This document shows, piece by piece, positions 17,271-25,576 of a stretch of DNA of 64,000 bases. Position 1 is the stretch's first letter; every line of letters starts with the position of its first letter. The DNA is taken from NCBI RefSeq assembly GCF_000403435.2, contig NZ_KE159709.1, positions 62,001 through 126,000 of the forward strand, read 5' to 3'. Position numbers and translations under genes: made by a program. The notes below the pieces were generated by a model, which was not told the origin of the DNA, made no database searches, and was given only the letters and a program-made list of their open reading frames with translations. Origin of the DNA: Oscillibacter sp. 1-3. GTDB lineage: Bacteria > Bacillota > Clostridia > Oscillospirales > Oscillospiraceae.

Positions 17271-19049
17271 ATGACCATAAGACTGCTTCGGCGTCTGCTG
17301 CCGCTGGCGGCGGTGCTCCTGGTGCTGACCGCCTGCGCTCCCGCCGGACAAACGGAGGAGACGGACGCCCTCACCTGGGGCACCGGGGGAAACTATGCCC
17401 GGCACAAGCCGTTTTTGGATCTTCTGAGCCAGACCTGTCCGGACATTGAGCTGGAGTTTATCTCCTATGCCGGCGGCAATGCCACCGGCTACAGCTGGGC
17501 GCAGATGCGGGCGGACGATATTCCGGACATCTTCATCTCCTCCCAGATTCTGGACAAGACGCTGGCCGAGGAGCGTCTGGCGGACCTGTCCGGATACGGC
17601 TTTGTCAATGACTTCTCCACCGCGATCCTGGATCAGGTGGCCATTGACGGCGGCATATACCTTCTGCCGGTCAACAATACCATGTACGGCATCTACTATA
17701 ACAAGACCCTGATGGAGGAGAAGGGCTGGGAGGTCCCCGCGAATCTCGCGGAGCTGGAGGCGCTGTGCGCGGAAATTAGGGCGGAGGGACTGATCCCCGG
17801 CGTGGTGGGCACCATGCTCACCGGAGGCCCCTTTTCCACCGTATTCAACCTGGCCAAGACCAGCTGGCTCACCACGCCGGAGGGCATCAATTGGGAGCGG
17901 GATTTTCTGTCCGGCACCGCCAGAGCGGAGGGGATGTGGGAAGGCACCATGGAGCTGGTCCAGCGGTATATTGACATGGGCATGTTCACCACCGACCCAG
18001 ACGACCGCGTCAATGTAGAGCTGATACAGGACTATCTGGGCGGGCGGAAGGCGGTATTCTGCACGGTCGTGCAGCCCGTCAGCTTCACGGTGTTCCCCGA
18101 CACCGGCGACGAACTGGGCTTGATGCCCTATATCGGCGAGGACGGAAGCAAAAATGTCTATATGTACAGTCCCTTCTGTTATTTTGGCATCAGCAGGCGG
18201 CTTACCGAGCCCGGCAATGAGAAGAAGCTGGAGGACGCTGTCAGGATTCTGACCCTTCTCTTTTCCCAGGAGGGGCAGGACGCCTTTATCACGGAGCAGA
18301 CTCCCTGCGTCATGAGCGTGCTGGACGGCGCTGCCCTGCCGGAGGACGCCCTGATCGGCGACGCGCAGAGGGCTTTGCGGGAGGGGCGGGCCTTCCCCAT
18401 GACCTACGCCGGCTGGGAGAACGTTCTGGCCGACATGGGGCAGGCGTATAAAGAGTGGTTCCGTGGGGAGAACGGCGCGGACGGCCCCCAGTGCATCGCC
18501 CGGATGGATGCGCTCCAGCAGAGCGTTCTGAGCCGCTCGGAGGAGGTCTATTTCAGCCAGAGCGCCGCTGATTTTACGCTGGAGGAAACGGCGGAGCTGG
18601 TAGGCAGGGCATTGGGCAGCGCCGCCGGCGCGGATGCGGCCATGATTGTCCTGGGAGCGTTCCACGACGGTGTGGAGCTTCCCGCCGGCATCACCGGAAA
18701 GCTTTATGCGGGGAGAATCAATGCGGAGATTGTCAGCACCGTCACCCCCAACTATAACGGGGAATACGCCGTCCTCACCATGACCGGCGCGGAGGCCAAG
18801 GCCCTGGCGCAGGCGGGCTTCGACTTCGCGGGGGACGGAAATCCGTTTCCCTATGTCCTGGTGACAAGGGGCGGCGGAGAGCTGGAGGACGGCGGGATCT
18901 GCCGGGTGGCCTTTCTGATGAAGAGCTATACCGAGGAGACCGGAGCGGCCTATGGCGCCCAGGTGGAAAAGGGTTCGATCCGGACCTTCCTGCGGGAGTG
19001 GCTGGAGGAGCAGGGGACCGTGTCCCCGGACGGAAACCCCTGGCGGTGA
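17271..19049 (+). CDS. Solute-binding lipoprotein fused to a 5'-nucleotidase C-like domain
   Basis: This exported protein has 592 residues. The signal peptide ends in a lipobox (VLTAC, Cys22). Residues about 30-420 are an extracellular solute-binding protein of the MalE-like family (IYLLPVNNTMYGIYYNKTLMEE, GGRKAVF). Residues about 440-585 differ from any binding protein and follow the pattern of the 5'-nucleotidase C-terminal domain (EETAELVGRALGSAAGADAA; LPAGITGKLYAGRIN; LTMTGAEAKALAQ). There is no permease nearby. The gene precedes a membrane hybrid kinase, so it more likely presents a ligand to that sensor than feeds a transporter. The ATG is supported by AAAGGAGA upstream. Confidence 0.82.
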   Translation: MTIRLLRRLLPLAAVLLVLTACAPAGQTEETDALTWGTGGNYARHKPFLDLLSQTCPDIELEFISYAGGNATGYSWAQMRADDIPDIFISSQILDKTLAEERLADLSGYGFVNDFSTAILDQVAIDGGIYLLPVNNTMYGIYYNKTLMEEKGWEVPANLAELEALCAEIRAEGLIPGVVGTMLTGGPFSTVFNLAKTSWLTTPEGINWERDFLSGTARAEGMWEGTMELVQRYIDMGMFTTDPDDRVNVELIQDYLGGRKAVFCTVVQPVSFTVFPDTGDELGLMPYIGEDGSKNVYMYSPFCYFGISRRLTEPGNEKKLEDAVRILTLLFSQEGQDAFITEQTPCVMSVLDGAALPEDALIGDAQRALREGRAFPMTYAGWENVLADMGQAYKEWFRGENGADGPQCIARMDALQQSVLSRSEEVYFSQSAADFTLEETAELVGRALGSAAGADAAMIVLGAFHDGVELPAGITGKLYAGRINAEIVSTVTPNYNGEYAVLTMTGAEAKALAQAGFDFAGDGNPFPYVLVTRGGGELEDGGICRVAFLMKSYTEETGAAYGAQVEKGSIRTFLREWLEEQGTVSPDGNPWR

Positions 19050-19164
19050 CGGAACGCCCAGGGCCGATTGCGCGTTTTTCCGGCGCGGTATCCCTGCGGC
19101 CGGTGTGAAGCGCGTTGTACGCCGCCGCAGACGGCGGGTAATCTGGAAAGAGGAGGCGGGCTGA

Positions 19165-21819
19165 ATGAAGGCTGACAGAAAGACCCATATTGCGCTTCCG
19201 GCAGCACTGACGGCTTGCTTTTTGCTGCTGTTGCTGGTGAGCGGCTTCTATTTTGCCCGATACCTCCAGGACCGGATCTTTGAAGAGCGCACCACGCAGC
19301 TCAACGAGATCACCGCGCAGGTGCGGGTGAATCTGAGCGTCGCCCTGGACTCCCACTGGAAGTATCTGAACACCGCGGCCAACCTGTTGTCTGCTGTGGA
19401 GTACGAAACGGCGGAGGACGTGACAGAGCGGATTGCCGGACTGGAACAGCTCCTGGACCTGGAGAGCTACCGCGCCACGCTGATGCTGCTGGACAGCCGG
19501 GGGAACTGCTACGACGCGGAGGGCCGGCACGGCGTTTGGAGCGACATCGACCAGATCTCCGGCGGCGGTGCGCGGCATACCTTTATTTCTGACAGCTATC
19601 TCTATCCGGGCAGCTGCTGGGCATTTGTGCTGCAGCTGAACACCCCCCTCCTGACAGAGGAGGACGGCGCCGCCTTTACACACGCTGTCCTTTTGAAGGA
19701 CGTGTATACCATGTCCCAGTATTACGACAGCGGCGCCTACGGCAGCCGGAACGAGACATATATTCTCAAGAGCAACGGGACGCGGATGCACGACGATGTC
19801 TCCGCCGGCGGCAGCACCATCCAGGCGTACAACGTCCTCAAAGTGCTGGAGGAGATGGAGAACCAGGCCTATCCCGACATCAGCGCCGCTCTGGAGGAGG
19901 CGGATACCATCAGCGCCAGCTTCCGGTACGGCGGAAGGGAGTACTACTACTGTGTCACCGCTCTGGCGGAGTATGACACGCTGCTGCTGTTTCTAATCCC
20001 GGCGGAGTTTGTGGCCGCCGGGACTGTGGAGATGGTGGGAGCGGTGATCCGGATGCTGCTGTTTCTGGTGGTGATTCTTCTGGTGATGCTGATTTTGGCG
20101 GCGGCGGCCGTCACCCAGCAGCAGAGCAGCGCCCGTCTTTTCCGCCAGGAGCAGGAGAACCTGCGCCGCCAGGAGGAGATGAACCGGCGGCTGGAGGAGA
20201 CCAACGCCATGCTGGCCCGCTCCAAGGAGACGGCGGAGCAGGCATTCCAGATCGCGGAGGAGGCCAACCGGGCCAAGAGTTCCTTCCTCTCCAACATGAG
20301 CCACGACATCCGTACCCCCATGAACGCCATTGTGGGGTTCTCCGCCCTCCTGGCCCGGGATGCGGAAAACCCCGACAAGGTGCGGGAGTACACCAAAAAA
20401 ATTACGGCCTCCAGCCAGCATCTGCTGGGCCTGATTAACGACGTGCTGGACATCAGCAAAATCGAGGCCGGCAAGACGACGCTGAACCTGACCGACGAGA
20501 GCATGGTGGAGCTGATCGAAAATATTGACGCCATCATCCGGCCTCAGATGAAGGCCAAGGGGCACACTTTTGAGGTCTGCGGCGAGGACCTGCGGCACGA
20601 GCGGGTGGTGATGGATAAGCTCCGGCTGAACCAGATCCTGCTGAACCTGCTGTCCAACGCGGTGAAGTACACGCCGGAGGGCGGCCGCGTGGTGCTGACG
20701 GTGCGGGAGCTTCCTCAGCACGCCAGGCAGCTGGCCCATTACCGGTTTGTGGTGGAGGACAACGGCTACGGCATGAGCCCGGAGTACACCAAGAAGATTT
20801 TCCACGCCTTCACACGGGAGGAGGACAGCGTCACCAACAAGATCCAGGGCACCGGCCTGGGCATGGCCATCACCAAGAACCTGCTGGACCTGATGGGCGG
20901 AAAGATCACGGTGGAGAGCGAGAAGGGCCGGGGATCCACCTTCACGGTGGACCTGGAGCTCCCCATCAGCGAGCAGGCCGTTGACCAGGATTTCTGGAAA
21001 AGTCACGGCATCACCAGGCTTCTGGCGGTGGACGGCGAGGAGGCGGTCTGCCGGAGTATCCGGCTGGCTATGGAGGGCACCGGCGTGGCCGTGGAGTACG
21101 CGCTGGACGGCCAGACGGCTGTTGAGCGGGTGAAGGCCGCCCAGGGAGAGGGCCATCCGTATCATGTGGTTTTGCTGGACTGGAAAACGCCGGGAATGGA
21201 CGGCCTGGAAACCGCCCGAGGTATCCGCCGGGAGGTGCCGGAAAACGGCCCCCTTCTGGTGCTGTCCAGCTATGACTGGCCGGAGATCGAGGAGGAGGCC
21301 CGGGCCGCCGGGATCGACGCGTTTCTCTCCAAGCCGTTCTTCCTCACCAGCTTCCGACAGAAGGTGGAGGCGCTCCTGAGCCGCGGGCGTCAGGCGGAGC
21401 CCCCGGCCGCCGGCGGGGAGAGCGCACTGCGGGGAATGCACATCCTGGTGGCGGAGGACAACGAGATTAACGCGGAGATCTTGGGAGAGCTGCTGGACAT
21501 GGCGGGGGCTTCCTGCCGGATCTGCGAGAACGGGCGGCTTGCGGTCAAGGTCTTTGAGAGCTCCGCTCCCGGGGAGTACCAGATGATCCTGATGGACGTG
21601 CAGATGCCGGAGATGAACGGCTACGAGGCCACTCGGGCCATCCGGGACTCCGGCCACCCGCTGGCGCGGACGATCCCCGTTATCGCCATGACGGCCAACG
21701 CCTTCGCTGAGGACATTCGGGACGCCCTGGAGGCCGGGATGAACGCCCATGTGGCCAAGCCCATCGACATGGCCGTGCTGGAGCAGACCGTTCGGGCGGT
21801 GATGGAGGCCCAAGGTTAG
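19165..21819 (+). CDS. Hybrid sensor histidine kinase with two receiver domains
   Basis: This membrane sensor has 884 residues. Membrane helix 1 is at 11-32, an extracellular Cache-like domain at about 35-290, and membrane helix 2 at about 293-315. A coiled coil leads to HisKA with phospho-His H380 (SNMSHDIRTPMN), HATPase_c (NQILLNLLSNAVKYT, GTGLGMAI), a first receiver near 615-735 with a reduced acidic start (LLAVDGEE) but an Asp in LLDWKTPGMDG, and a second receiver near 750-880 (VAEDNEIN, LMDVQMPEMNG). No HPt or output gene is adjacent. It lies 115 bases after the binding-protein fusion and probably reads its ligand state. Confidence 0.93.
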   Translation: MKADRKTHIALPAALTACFLLLLLVSGFYFARYLQDRIFEERTTQLNEITAQVRVNLSVALDSHWKYLNTAANLLSAVEYETAEDVTERIAGLEQLLDLESYRATLMLLDSRGNCYDAEGRHGVWSDIDQISGGGARHTFISDSYLYPGSCWAFVLQLNTPLLTEEDGAAFTHAVLLKDVYTMSQYYDSGAYGSRNETYILKSNGTRMHDDVSAGGSTIQAYNVLKVLEEMENQAYPDISAALEEADTISASFRYGGREYYYCVTALAEYDTLLLFLIPAEFVAAGTVEMVGAVIRMLLFLVVILLVMLILAAAAVTQQQSSARLFRQEQENLRRQEEMNRRLEETNAMLARSKETAEQAFQIAEEANRAKSSFLSNMSHDIRTPMNAIVGFSALLARDAENPDKVREYTKKITASSQHLLGLINDVLDISKIEAGKTTLNLTDESMVELIENIDAIIRPQMKAKGHTFEVCGEDLRHERVVMDKLRLNQILLNLLSNAVKYTPEGGRVVLTVRELPQHARQLAHYRFVVEDNGYGMSPEYTKKIFHAFTREEDSVTNKIQGTGLGMAITKNLLDLMGGKITVESEKGRGSTFTVDLELPISEQAVDQDFWKSHGITRLLAVDGEEAVCRSIRLAMEGTGVAVEYALDGQTAVERVKAAQGEGHPYHVVLLDWKTPGMDGLETARGIRREVPENGPLLVLSSYDWPEIEEEARAAGIDAFLSKPFFLTSFRQKVEALLSRGRQAEPPAAGGESALRGMHILVAEDNEINAEILGELLDMAGASCRICENGRLAVKVFESSAPGEYQMILMDVQMPEMNGYEATRAIRDSGHPLARTIPVIAMTANAFAEDIRDALEAGMNAHVAKPIDMAVLEQTVRAVMEAQG

Positions 21820-21862
21820 GGCCTGACTGGCTTCACGCCCCATTTTTTCATAAAAGCAGCTG

Positions 21863-21894
21863 GGCCGGCAGTTACCGTTTGGTAACTGCCGGCC
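21863..21894. terminator. Perfect 14-bp hairpin after the hybrid kinase
   Basis: Arms 21863-21876 and 21881-21894 are perfectly complementary around a GTTT loop. There is no U-tract on the plus strand, so this may be a weak terminator or a transcript-end stabiliser. It lies just before the next ribosome site. Confidence 0.6.
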
Positions 21895-21919
21895 TGGATT
21901 GTGGAGGGTGGATCTGGAG

Positions 21920-22354
21920 ATGCGGAATTTAGAGCAGGTAAAGCGATTGACCAACGATTTGGACGATTATAGCCGGGAAGGACCTCCCACGGAAGAACGG
22001 GTGCGGCAAATGCGGGATCTGACCGGCATTGACTGGACGGCGGAAGAACAGTGGCGGCATTGTTTTGCGTATACAAGCAGGGCATCGCTGGAGGAAACCG
22101 CGTATCTCATGTTTCACAAGGAGTACCCGCCTGTTTATCAGGCGGATCTTGTCTTTTGGAAATGTCTGCCGGGCATCGTCCTGGACGAAAAGGAAATATA
22201 CAAAACATACCGTTTGGGACGAGGAACGTTAAAGGCGTTAGAGCCCTTGCCTTTGGAAGAAATCCTTGAAAAAATCGGGAAACTGTTTCTAGGCTGGACA
22301 CGGTATCCTGACGCGGTACAGGATGGAAAAAGCTGGCGCTTTGTCTGTCCGTAG
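21920..22354 (+). CDS. Hypothetical protein, possibly the front half of a split gene
   Basis: A 144-residue acidic protein with no domain I recognise. The ATG at 21920 is preceded by GGAGGG 11 bases upstream. It is rich in Trp and Glu, with segments such as IDWTAEEQWRH and YRLGRGTLKALEP, and has no signal peptide or membrane helix. Codon use is more AT-rich than the neighbouring kinase. The frame ends in TAG but continues open for 62 more codons in the same frame, so this may be the front half of a gene interrupted by an amber mutation. Confidence 0.6.
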   Translation: MRNLEQVKRLTNDLDDYSREGPPTEERVRQMRDLTGIDWTAEEQWRHCFAYTSRASLEETAYLMFHKEYPPVYQADLVFWKCLPGIVLDEKEIYKTYRLGRGTLKALEPLPLEEILEKIGKLFLGWTRYPDAVQDGKSWRFVCP

Positions 22355-22543
22355 CAGGCGGACTACTGGACGGATACGCACTTTTGGATGTTTGGATACG
22401 GACGGGAAACGGAGACGCGGCGGGAGCATCAGCTGCTGTGTTTCAGCTGCCACAACATGAGTGAGGAGCAGATCCGGACCATCCTGGCGTGCATGGAGAG
22501 CTTCCAGTGCCCGCTGCAGGTCCGGGAGGAGCGGAGGATTTAG
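22355..22543 (+). pseudogene. In-frame continuation after TAG, cysteine-containing
   Basis: Directly after the TAG at 22352-22354, the same frame stays open for 62 codons to a TAG at 22541-22543. It reads like protein: Trp/Tyr-rich (DYWTDTHFWMFGYG), then CFSCHN and, 20 residues on, a further Cys pair region (LACMESFQCP), suggesting a small metal-binding tail. No ribosome site or good start lies at the junction. The likeliest explanation is a nonsense-interrupted gene; a chance open frame is possible. Confidence 0.45.
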
Positions 22544-22606
22544 GGGAGTACTGATGGAATCAGTTATGCGTGTTTGCCGTTTGAAATGATACGCCCGGGC
22601 AGTCCG

Positions 22607-23053
22607 CTACAGCTCCATGGCGAGGTACACCATGTCCACCAGCTGCCGTCCCGCCTCATAAATGGGGTGGTCGTAGTGGTCCGTGAAGAAATTCCTCACC
22701 CGGCGGCTCTCCTGAAAGCCCAGGCGCTCATAAAACGGGATGGTCAGAGGGCTGTCCCCAGTGCCCGCCAGGAGGCGCGTCCCGCGGCCCCGGCAGGACT
22801 CAATGATATGCTCCACCATGGCCCGGCCATAGCCCCGGCGCTGACTGTCCGGCTCCGTGGCCAGATTTTTCAGCTCAAAGACGCCGCCGCCCTCATCCGT
22901 AACCACGGCCACGGTCCGGAGGCGGCCGCCGTCGTACAGGGCCAGCAGCGTCCCCCGGTCCAGATAGCGCCAGATCATGTCCTCCTGTTCGTCCCCCAGA
23001 AGCAGCAGGGGAAGAAAGTACCGCTTGTTCTCCGGAATTTGACGGATTTCCAT
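22607..23053 (-). CDS. GNAT family N-acetyltransferase
   Basis: This cytoplasmic acetyl-CoA-dependent acetyltransferase has 148 residues. The acetyl-CoA pyrophosphate-binding loop is visible as RRGYGRAMVEHII (near 80-92), preceded by ELKNLATEP and followed by PFYERLGFQ (near 117-125), the typical GNAT motif B. The start at 23053 is chosen because GGGAGGTG lies about 7 bases upstream; the longer frame runs through the neighbouring small gene. It is divergent from that gene with a 68-base gap. The substrate is unknown. Confidence 0.85.
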   Translation of the reverse strand: MEIRQIPENKRYFLPLLLLGDEQEDMIWRYLDRGTLLALYDGGRLRTVAVVTDEGGGVFELKNLATEPDSQRRGYGRAMVEHIIESCRGRGTRLLAGTGDSPLTIPFYERLGFQESRRVRNFFTDHYDHPIYEAGRQLVDMVYLAMEL

Positions 23054-23121
23054 AAAAAAGCACCTCCCGGCCACATGGCCCATTTCACCTTCGGGCACAC
23101 TAGTTCCGGAGGTGAGCATGA

Positions 23122-23310
23122 ATGGATGAATTCCCCAACTATCTCTGCCTGACGGACCTGCTGGACCAGGACCTGTCCTCCTACGAGTACTTTCAGACCC
23201 TGGCGCCGGAGGTGCAGACCGCCCTGCGGCGGGAGGACGCCAGCGTGGGGACGCTGGACGAGCTCCAGGCCCGGGCGGAGCGCCTGCGGGACTCCGGTCT
23301 GCTGGGATAG
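23122..23310 (+). CDS. Small conserved-looking acidic protein (62 aa)
   Basis: A 62-residue protein with GGAGGTG 8 bases before its ATG. An earlier ATG at 23117 stops after three codons. The sequence is acidic and helical (DLLDQDLSSYEYFQTL; LDELQARAERLRDSG), without cysteines, membrane helix or signal peptide. The good ribosome site, a separate terminator hairpin at 23329-23357 and normal codon bias support a real gene. Function unknown. Confidence 0.65.
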   Translation: MDEFPNYLCLTDLLDQDLSSYEYFQTLAPEVQTALRREDASVGTLDELQARAERLRDSGLLG

Positions 23311-23328
23311 ACAGAGCCCTGATACTGC

Positions 23329-23357
23329 GCGCCCCGGGAGAGCCCTCTCGGGGCGCC
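23329..23357 (+). terminator. Terminator after the 62-aa gene
   Basis: A GC-rich stem (GCGCCCCG..GAGAG pairing with CTCTC..GGGGCGC, one bulged G) is followed by CTTCTT. Confidence 0.65.
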
Positions 23358-23464
23358 TTCTTCCGGATCACCCGCCGTACAGGGAACGCATCTCATTTTG
23401 CCATGAAAGGGCTGGAATTGCAAGGACAGGTTTGGATTTTTCTCCCGCGCACTGTCGGAAACCG

Positions 23465-23493
23465 TTGAAAAATGGCGGCGCAGATGGTACTAT
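23465..23493 (+). promoter_or_regulatory. Promoter of the nuclease trio
   Basis: TTGAAA (23465-23470) and TACTAT (23488-23493) are spaced by 17 bases and lie 47 bases before the TTG start of the first gene. Confidence 0.6.
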
Positions 23494-23539
23494 GGAAAAC
23501 AAAGCCATATTTGGCGGTATGCGGAAGGAGGAAAAGCCC

Positions 23540-23977
23540 TTGATTATTGCGGTTTGTATCGACGGACGGGGCGGTATGGCGTTCAACCGGCGGCGGCAGA
23601 GCCAGGACCGGGGACAGCGGGAGGATCTGCTGAATTTCTGCGCCGGACGGCGGCTTTGGATCGCCCCTTACTCCGCGCCCCTCTTTGGGGAGCGGGAGGA
23701 GATCCGGGTGGACGAGGAGTTTTTGACCAAGGCGGAGGCTGGAGAGGTCTGTTTTGTGGAGGACCGCCCCATCGCGCCCGTTGCAGAGCAGATTGAGGCC
23801 ATGATCCTGTACGACTGGGACCGGGCCTACCCGGCGGACGTCCACCTGGACTTCGACCCGGCGGAGGCGGGCTTTACGCTGGCGGAGGAGCGGGAGTTCC
23901 CAGGCACCTCCCATGAGAGGATCATCCGGAAAATCTATGTGCGGGAGGCGGACCATGGCCAGGAAGAGCGGGAATAA
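23540..23977 (+). CDS. Conserved hypothetical protein, first gene of nuclease trio
   Basis: This protein has 145 residues from a TTG start preceded by AAGGAGG with an 8-base gap; the upstream ATGs lack such a site. The N-terminal beta strand and motif (IIAVCIDGRGGMAFNRRRQSQDR) are distinctive, followed by APYSAPLF and a C-terminal EEREFPG segment. No membrane or signal segment is seen. It overlaps the next gene (an endonuclease) by 23 bases, indicating coupled translation. I do not recognise an assigned function; the basic NRRRQSQDR segment and gene order hint at nucleic-acid work. Confidence 0.65.
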   Translation: MIIAVCIDGRGGMAFNRRRQSQDRGQREDLLNFCAGRRLWIAPYSAPLFGEREEIRVDEEFLTKAEAGEVCFVEDRPIAPVAEQIEAMILYDWDRAYPADVHLDFDPAEAGFTLAEEREFPGTSHERIIRKIYVREADHGQEERE

Positions 23978-24686
23978 GAAACAGTGGACACCCAGGCGGG
24001 CCGCCGCGGTGATCCTGGGTCTTTTGGTGATACTGGCGCTGCGCTACGTGGAGGCCCGGCTGTATGAGGATCAGTACCCTGACATTCCACTGGAGGAGAT
24101 CCCGGCGTACAGCGGCAGTCCCTACATAGAGATCAACGGCAACGTGCCGGATTTTACGGAGGAGGACCTGACGCTGGAGGCCTTCGAGCTGTACAGCGAG
24201 CTGGACGGCCTGGGCCGGTGCGGCGTGGCCTACGCCAACATCTGTCAGGAGCTGATGCCCACGGAGAAGCGGGAGGACATCGGCCGGGTCAAGCCCACAG
24301 GCTGGCAGTCGGTGCAGTACGACAACGTGGACGGCAAGAGCCTCTACAACCGCTGCCATCTCATCGGCTTTCAGCTGGCGGGGGAGAACGCCAACGAGAA
24401 AAACCTCATCACCGGCACCCGGTATATGAACGTGGACGGGATGCTGCCCTTTGAGAACTTGGTGGCGGACTATGTGAAAGAGACCGGGAACCACGTGCTC
24501 TACCGGGTGACGCCGGTGTTTGAGGGCACGGAGCTGGTGGCCCGGGGCGTGGTGATGGAGGCCATGAGCGTGGAGGACGGCGGCGAGGGCGTATATTTCA
24601 ATGTCTACGCCTACAACGTCCAGCCCGGCATCGGCATTGACTACGCCACCGGGGACAACTGGCTGGAAGAACAGGAGGCCGCCTGA
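23955..24686 (+). CDS. DNA/RNA non-specific endonuclease, membrane-anchored (EndA/NucA-like)
   Basis: This 243-residue protein has an N-terminal membrane anchor (about 16-34, AAAVILGLLVILALRYV) and an extracellular beta-beta-alpha-metal nuclease domain. The catalytic motif reads YNRCHLIGFQL (near 131-141), where the usual DRGH is replaced by NRCH, with the His retained. It is followed by NEKNLITGTRYMN, which supplies the metal-ligand Asn. Such nucleases act in DNA uptake or extracellular DNA turnover. The ATG at 23955 follows GGGAGG; the frame overlaps both neighbours. Confidence 0.85.
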   Translation: MARKSGNKKQWTPRRAAAVILGLLVILALRYVEARLYEDQYPDIPLEEIPAYSGSPYIEINGNVPDFTEEDLTLEAFELYSELDGLGRCGVAYANICQELMPTEKREDIGRVKPTGWQSVQYDNVDGKSLYNRCHLIGFQLAGENANEKNLITGTRYMNVDGMLPFENLVADYVKETGNHVLYRVTPVFEGTELVARGVVMEAMSVEDGGEGVYFNVYAYNVQPGIGIDYATGDNWLEEQEAA

Positions 24687-25363
24687 TGGAAGAGCTCTGG
24701 CGTCAGTTTGACCGGATCGTGGTCTTTGACACGGAGACCACCGGCATTGAATTCGGCAAAGACCGGATCATCGAGCTGGGAGCTGTCAGCCTGGAGGCCG
24801 GGACGGAGACGGACAGCCTGGACGCGCTGATCCGCCTGCCGGAGGGGCGGACCCTGCCCCCCTTTATCGTGGAGCTGACAGGCATTACCGACGCGCAGCT
24901 GCGGTCGGAAGGCGTGGAACAGGAAGAGGCGGCGGAGGACTTCTGCCGTCTGCTGGAGGGGTGTGAGCGGCCGCTTCTTGTGGCCTACAACGCCCAGTTT
25001 GACCTGAATTTCCTCTACCACTTCCTGCGCCCCTGCGGCCGGGTGGGCGCGCTGGGCCCGCCCCGCTTTCTGGACGCGCTGACGGTGTATCGGGACCGGC
25101 GGGACTACCCCCACAAGCTCTGCAACGCCATCGAGGCATACGGCCTGGGGGACACGGCGGTGAACAGCCACCGGGCGGTGGACGACGCCCGGGCCACGGT
25201 GCAGCTGCTGGAGGCCATGGCGGCGGAGCGGGACGACATTGGGCAATACATCGATCTCTTCGGCACCCATCCCAAGTACGGCCTCTCGGGGCGGCGCATC
25301 TCCTCTGTGACCTACCGTCCCCAGTCCTACCGGCGGGAGCGGCCGCTGTATGAAGAAATATGA
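24686..25363 (+). CDS. DnaQ-like 3'-5' exonuclease (DEDDh)
   Basis: This 225-residue exonuclease has all the DEDDh motifs: VFDTETTG (ExoI, residues 12-19), AYNAQFDLNFL (ExoII, near 100) and HRAVDDARAT (ExoIII, near 162), with the catalytic His three residues ahead of the VDD. It resembles the proofreading subunit of DNA polymerase III or stand-alone exonucleases in Clostridia. Its ATG overlaps the stop of the endonuclease (TGATG), so the two are translationally coupled. It ends 32 bases before the large palindrome controlling the next operon. Confidence 0.88.
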   Translation: MEELWRQFDRIVVFDTETTGIEFGKDRIIELGAVSLEAGTETDSLDALIRLPEGRTLPPFIVELTGITDAQLRSEGVEQEEAAEDFCRLLEGCERPLLVAYNAQFDLNFLYHFLRPCGRVGALGPPRFLDALTVYRDRRDYPHKLCNAIEAYGLGDTAVNSHRAVDDARATVQLLEAMAAERDDIGQYIDLFGTHPKYGLSGRRISSVTYRPQSYRRERPLYEEI

Positions 25364-25391
25364 AAACTTTGTAAACATTCCCAGGACCCTC

Positions 25392-25420
25392 TTGCAATAC
25401 GACAACCTGTCGGGTATGAT
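25392..25420 (+). promoter_or_regulatory. Promoter of the tetR-export operon
   Basis: TTGCAA (25392-25397) and TATGAT (25415-25420) are spaced by exactly 17 bases. The -10 box lies inside the palindrome at 25396-25440, so a protein bound there would block transcription. Confidence 0.7.
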
Positions 25421-25440
25421 ACCTGACAGGTTGTCGTATT
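25396..25440. promoter_or_regulatory. 45-base palindromic operator before tetR
   Basis: Arms 25396-25411 and 25425-25440 are perfectly complementary (16 bp), and the centre carries a further GGTAT/ATACC match. The palindrome covers the -10 box and the expected transcription start. Its location 137 bases before a TetR gene makes it a strong autoregulatory operator candidate. It could also act as a terminator for the exonuclease gene, though no U-tract follows. Confidence 0.7.
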
Positions 25441-25576
25441 ATTTCGGGGCGGCGCGGAAAAAGTTCTTGACCTTCCCCCCGGTGGAAGCTGTAAACTTTG
25501 GATCAATCTTCCGGCGGGTTGAAGAAAACGGCGGCCCCGTTTCGTTATATGTTGTTTAGAGAGAGGAAGAGAGGCT

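Noticed and set aside
22352-22354. Pyrrolysine or amber recoding at TAG
   Set aside because: No Pyl-type context is visible and genes nearby end normally with TAG; a nonsense mutation is simpler.
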